Positions 5,381 to 6,098 of a stretch of DNA of 6,098 bases are shown here, piece after piece. Made by a program: the position numbers and the translations under genes. Each line of letters begins with the position of its first letter. Within the stretch, counting starts at the first letter, position 1. The notes under the pieces were generated by a model. The model saw nothing but the letters and a program-made list of their open reading frames with translations, did no database searches and was not told the DNA's origin. The DNA is from Bacteroidota bacterium (GTDB taxonomy: Bacteria; Bacteroidota; Bacteroidia; Bacteroidales; JAAYUG01), in contig JAKAMP010000193.1 in NCBI GenBank assembly GCA_021812865.1, forward strand, positions 1 to 6,098, in the 5' to 3' direction.

Positions 5381-6098
5381 ATGAACACCCGTCCACTTTC
5401 ACCACTATCCTTTCCTGACGCTGTATCCCTTGGCTTTGATATCGGGTCGGTATCGCTGAATACAGTGATCATGAGCTCCGAAGATGAAGTCATTGCCGAA
5501 TACTATGATTTCATTCACGGAAAGCCTTACGAAACTTTACTGGCAAGGCTTCGCCAGATTCTGCCGCAGATTAAAATGAGCCGGGTGGAAGGAGTTGCCT
5601 TCACCGGTAATGGGGGCAGGATGGCTGCGGAACATGTTGGGGGCAGTTTTGTGAACGAGATCATTGCCCAGGCTACTGCAGCAGGCGCGCTATATCCGGA
5701 AGTACGAACGGTGATCGAAATCGGAGGAGAGGATTCCAAACTGATCATGCTTGAAAAAGACCCGATAAGCGGGAATTCCAGACTGGTTGATTTTGAAATG
5801 AACAGCGTATGTGCTGCAGGTACAGGTTCATTTCTTGACCAACAGGCCCGAAGGATGGGCATCTCCATTGAAAGAGAATTTGTCGAACTTGCCCTGCGTT
5901 CGGCAAAGCCACCCCGTATTGCGGGCCGCTGCAGTGTGTTTGCCAAGAGCGACATGATCCATCTCCAGCAGATGGCCACGCCTGTGCACGACATCGTTGC
6001 AGGTTTGTGTTTTGCCCTGGCACGCAATTTCAAGAGCAATGTGGCCCGCCGGCATGAAATAAAAAGACCGGTGATCTTTTCGGGGGGTGTAGCCGCTA
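5381..6098 (+). CDS. Acyl-CoA dehydratase activase, N-terminal ASKHA ATPase domain (3' truncated by window)
   Basis: This belongs to the BadF/BadG/BcrA/BcrD (HgdC-like) ATPase family. Its members use ATP to drive an electron from a [4Fe-4S] cluster into 2-hydroxyacyl-CoA dehydratases or benzoyl-CoA reductases. The 239 visible residues show phosphate-1 loop GFDIGSVSLN (18-27), phosphate-2 loop IGGEDSK (114-120), NSVCAAGTGSFLDQQA with cluster cysteine C144, GRCSVFAKSDMIHLQQ with C184, and adenosine motif FSGGVA (233-238). The C144-C184 spacing of 40 fits the two cysteines that bridge a cluster across an HgdC dimer. The wording, especially GSVSLN, VNEIIAQATA, RIAGRCSVFAKSD and ALARNFKSN, matches the large activases of about 1,400 residues or more, which carry a second ATPase domain plus DUF2229/HgdB-like regions. 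The rest therefore probably lies to the right. ATG 5381 is the first Met after an in-frame TAG at 5330. The target dehydratase is unknown. Confidence 0.9.
   Translation, partial: MNTRPLSPLSFPDAVSLGFDIGSVSLNTVIMSSEDEVIAEYYDFIHGKPYETLLARLRQILPQIKMSRVEGVAFTGNGGRMAAEHVGGSFVNEIIAQATAAGALYPEVRTVIEIGGEDSKLIMLEKDPISGNSRLVDFEMNSVCAAGTGSFLDQQARRMGISIEREFVELALRSAKPPRIAGRCSVFAKSDMIHLQQMATPVHDIVAGLCFALARNFKSNVARRHEIKRPVIFSGGVAA

Noticed and set aside
5527..6039. 170-residue minus-strand frame opposite the activase
   Set aside because: It is fully antisense to a coding sequence with all family motifs, so it is a shadow of that gene's codon bias.

Overview
The window looks like a chromosomal piece of a Bacteroidota genome, most likely Bacteroidales. 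The evidence is a SusD/RagB-type nutrient-binding lipoprotein, an exact Bacteroidota -7 promoter element (TAnnTTTG), start codons mostly preceded by A-rich sequence instead of Shine-Dalgarno motifs, and a DUF2752 protein of the kind common in that phylum. No rRNA, tRNA, CRISPR array, insertion sequence or phage gene was seen.

Layout from left to right. (1) Positions 2-1039 (+) hold the C-terminal part of a SusD-like outer-membrane lipoprotein whose 5' end lies outside the window. A strong intrinsic terminator follows at 1088-1127. (2) Positions 1215-1613 (+) encode a small DUF2752 membrane protein with a CPxCGxTR signature. (3) Positions 1606-2460 (-) encode a six-segment integral membrane protein. 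It converges on the DUF2752 gene with an 8-nt overlap, and a perfect 16-bp palindrome plus T-run just beyond the overlap looks like the terminator for the plus-strand gene. (4) Positions 2461-2882 are a divergent intergenic region with a probable promoter for the membrane protein at its left end. (5) Positions 2883-5132 (+) encode a large cytoplasmic helical-repeat protein with about six C-terminal TPR units. (6) Positions 5133-5380 are a leader-like gap with an out-of-place Shine-Dalgarno-like motif and two hairpins. (7) Positions 5381-6098 (+) hold the first ASKHA ATPase domain of an acyl-CoA dehydratase activase, cut off by the window edge. Its wording matches the large multidomain activases rather than the short stand-alone HgdC type.

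The genes do not form one clear operon. The SusD gene is the end of a nutrient-uptake locus closed by its terminator. The two membrane proteins are small, widely distributed envelope proteins of unknown function. The TPR protein and the activase share a strand but are separated by 248 nt, so co-transcription is possible but not shown. I do not see evidence for a new multi-gene system. The items most worth checking are the convergent overlap with its palindrome, the promoter-abutting inverted repeat at 2492-2520, the activase leader, and the activase's Asn in place of the usual phosphate-loop Lys.
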